Assembly: GCF_000764205.1 (NCBI RefSeq)
Contig: NZ_JQDZ01000103.1
Coordinates: forward strand, 44,375-108,374
DNA: 64,000 nt
Origin: Thalassotalea sp. ND16A
Lineage (GTDB): Bacteria > Pseudomonadota > Gammaproteobacteria > Enterobacterales > Alteromonadaceae
Direction: 5' to 3'
Part shown: positions 62,945 through 64,000 of the stretch, piece by piece
Layout: each line of letters begins with the position of its first letter
Numbering within the stretch: the stretch's first letter is position 1
Position numbers and translations under genes: made by a program
Notes under the pieces: model-generated
Told to the model about the DNA's origin: nothing
Seen by the model: the letters and a program-made list of their open reading frames with translations, nothing else
Database searches by the model: none

Positions 62945-63805
62945 ATGACACATTACCAAAATGCCGATGAATTAAAATCTTTATTGTTAGGGAAACGCAC
63001 TGACTACACCAGTGAATACGCCCCACAATTGTTGCAAGGCGTGCCGCGCTCGTTAAATAGAGATGATTTGCAACTTGCTGATAATTTGCCATTTTTTGGC
63101 GAAGATGTGTGGTATGGCTATGAATTATCCTGGTTAGAGCCTAATGGCAAACCCGTTGTCGCCGTTGCCGAATTTAGAGTGCCCTGCACCAGCACCAATT
63201 TAATCGAGTCAAAATCATTTAAATTGTATTTAAACAGTTATAATCAAACTCGCTTTGCCAGTTGGCAAGAGGTTCAGGCTAGCTTGATAAAAGATCTCAG
63301 TAACACTGCTGAGGCCGCAGTAAAGGTTAGCCTTTATCCGGTGGATGACTGCCCTGCACTTGCTATTGCTAACTCAGCAGCGGTCAAAATCGATGATCTA
63401 GAGCTCAACGTTGATAATTATCAATTTAACCGTGATATTTTAAGCGCTGCAATCGCCAAAGATTCCAAAGATAGCAAAGACATCGTGAGTGAACACTTGG
63501 TGAGTCATTTATTGAAGTCGAACTGTTTAATCACCAACCAGCCTGACTGGGGCAGTGTTTATATTAGCTACACGGGCAAGCAAATCGATCATAAAACGCT
63601 GTTGGCTTACATCATTTCGTTTCGCATGCACAATGAATTTCACGAACAGTGTGTTGAACGTATATTTACCGACATCATCGAATTTTGCCAACCCCAAACG
63701 CTTACCGTCTTCGCCCGTTATACCCGCCGTGGCGGCTTAGATATCAATCCGTTTAGGAGCAGTGAAAATATATCGGCGCCACAGAGTAGAACGATAAGGC
63801 AGTAG
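62945..63805 (+). CDS. queF: NADPH-dependent 7-cyano-7-deazaguanine reductase
   Basis: A 286-residue QueF of the long (YqfC/proteobacterial) type. It reduces preQ0 to preQ1 in queuosine synthesis. The N-terminal half has [22 protein letters not shown] and [17 protein letters not shown], and the C-terminal half has [22 protein letters not shown] with the reactive Cys, and [15 protein letters not shown]. The GTP cyclohydrolase-like fold is split over both halves. Full length with an intact end. Confidence 0.95.
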   Translation: MTHYQNADELKSLLLGKRTDYTSEYAPQLLQGVPRSLNRDDLQLADNLPFFGEDVWYGYELSWLEPNGKPVVAVAEFRVPCTSTNLIESKSFKLYLNSYNQTRFASWQEVQASLIKDLSNTAEAAVKVSLYPVDDCPALAIANSAAVKIDDLELNVDNYQFNRDILSAAIAKDSKDSKDIVSEHLVSHLLKSNCLITNQPDWGSVYISYTGKQIDHKTLLAYIISFRMHNEFHEQCVERIFTDIIEFCQPQTLTVFARYTRRGGLDINPFRSSENISAPQSRTIRQ

Positions 63806-63905
63806 AACGAGAGACAAAGAGCCATTGTTTCTATGCACGTTGTGAATTTAGGAGGTCCCGTTCAAAAGCATAACGGGATGCCTGTTATTAGCTTTTGTCA
63901 AATTT

Positions 63906-64000
63906 CTAAGCTGGAAAAGCTATGTTTGGATCATATTTTTTGTGATTCACCATTATCTGGTACGCTATCCTCAATATCTTTTTCGCAAGAATGCAAAGTG
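63906..64000 (-). pseudogene. Possible transposase C-terminus cut by the window edge
   Basis: A minus-strand frame entering from the right edge reads LCILAKKILRIAYQIMVN, then HKKYDPNIAFPA and a TAG. This resembles the C-terminal end of IS110-family transposases. The opposite strand also has an open frame to the edge (from ATG 63833) but with no ribosome binding site. Only 31 codons are visible, so the call is weak; whether the gene is intact cannot be seen. Confidence 0.35.

Overview
The window looks like chromosomal DNA of a marine gammaproteobacterium of the order Alteromonadales, most likely Colwelliaceae (Thalassotalea/Colwellia type). The grounds are a low G+C content, the housekeeping blocks (mgsA, trmB-yggL / mutY-yggX, syd / queF), many envelope and secreted proteins, and GlyGly-CTERM tails on two large subtilases. 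No database search was possible; names rest on recognised motifs and family memory.

Layout. 1-4.1 kb: core genes (methylglyoxal synthase, TrmB, YggL, MutY, YggX), then tRNA-Phe and tRNA-Thr. 4.05-6.66 kb: a small island bounded by an exact 51-bp duplication of the 3' part of tRNA-Thr; it holds a broken IS66 transposase and a DapA-like aldolase gene. 6.8-10.2 kb: a BlaI-type repressor with two dyad operators, an M56/M23 fusion peptidase and a beta-lactamase-fold hydrolase. 10.2-19.1 kb: an SDR enzyme, a membrane AraC regulator, a large repeat lipoprotein, a duplicated 3' end of the AraC gene, a lipoprotein hydrolase and a membrane XRE protein.

19.3-37.5 kb is the most striking part: two consecutive paralogous copies of one five-gene unit. 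Each has a giant secreted S8 protease with a GlyGly-CTERM tail, divergent from a MipA/OmpV-type outer-membrane protein, a small secreted four-cysteine (DUF3019-like) protein, an OmpR-family response regulator and a histidine kinase with a periplasmic Cys-x4-Cys motif. Both divergent promoter regions carry the same operator design: tandem 10-bp half-sites close to TGTACRAAWT. This suggests a self-contained sense-and-secrete module present twice.

37.5-40.8 kb: MATE transporter, proline iminopeptidase and a dienelactone-hydrolase-like enzyme. 40.9-48.5 kb: an efflux operon (adaptor, ATPase, permease, NtrC-type regulator, NtrY-type kinase) preceded by a sigma-54 promoter and twin 16-bp palindromes that look like its enhancer. 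48.5-54.5 kb: bestrophin-like channel, CadC-like regulator, DJ-1/PfpI protein, double-HTH GntR regulator and a small membrane protein. 54.7-55.2 kb: an unannotated minus-strand RNA with 14 GGA motifs, a strong terminator and an upstream GacA/UvrY-type box, so a probable CsrB/CsrC regulatory RNA. 55.6-59.8 kb: NCS2 permease, then a nitric-oxide-linked cluster (NorF/NorE-like, NnrS, NsrR) with an NsrR box. 59.8-64 kb: small conserved proteins, GNAT, Syd, QueF, and a possible transposase end cut by the window edge.
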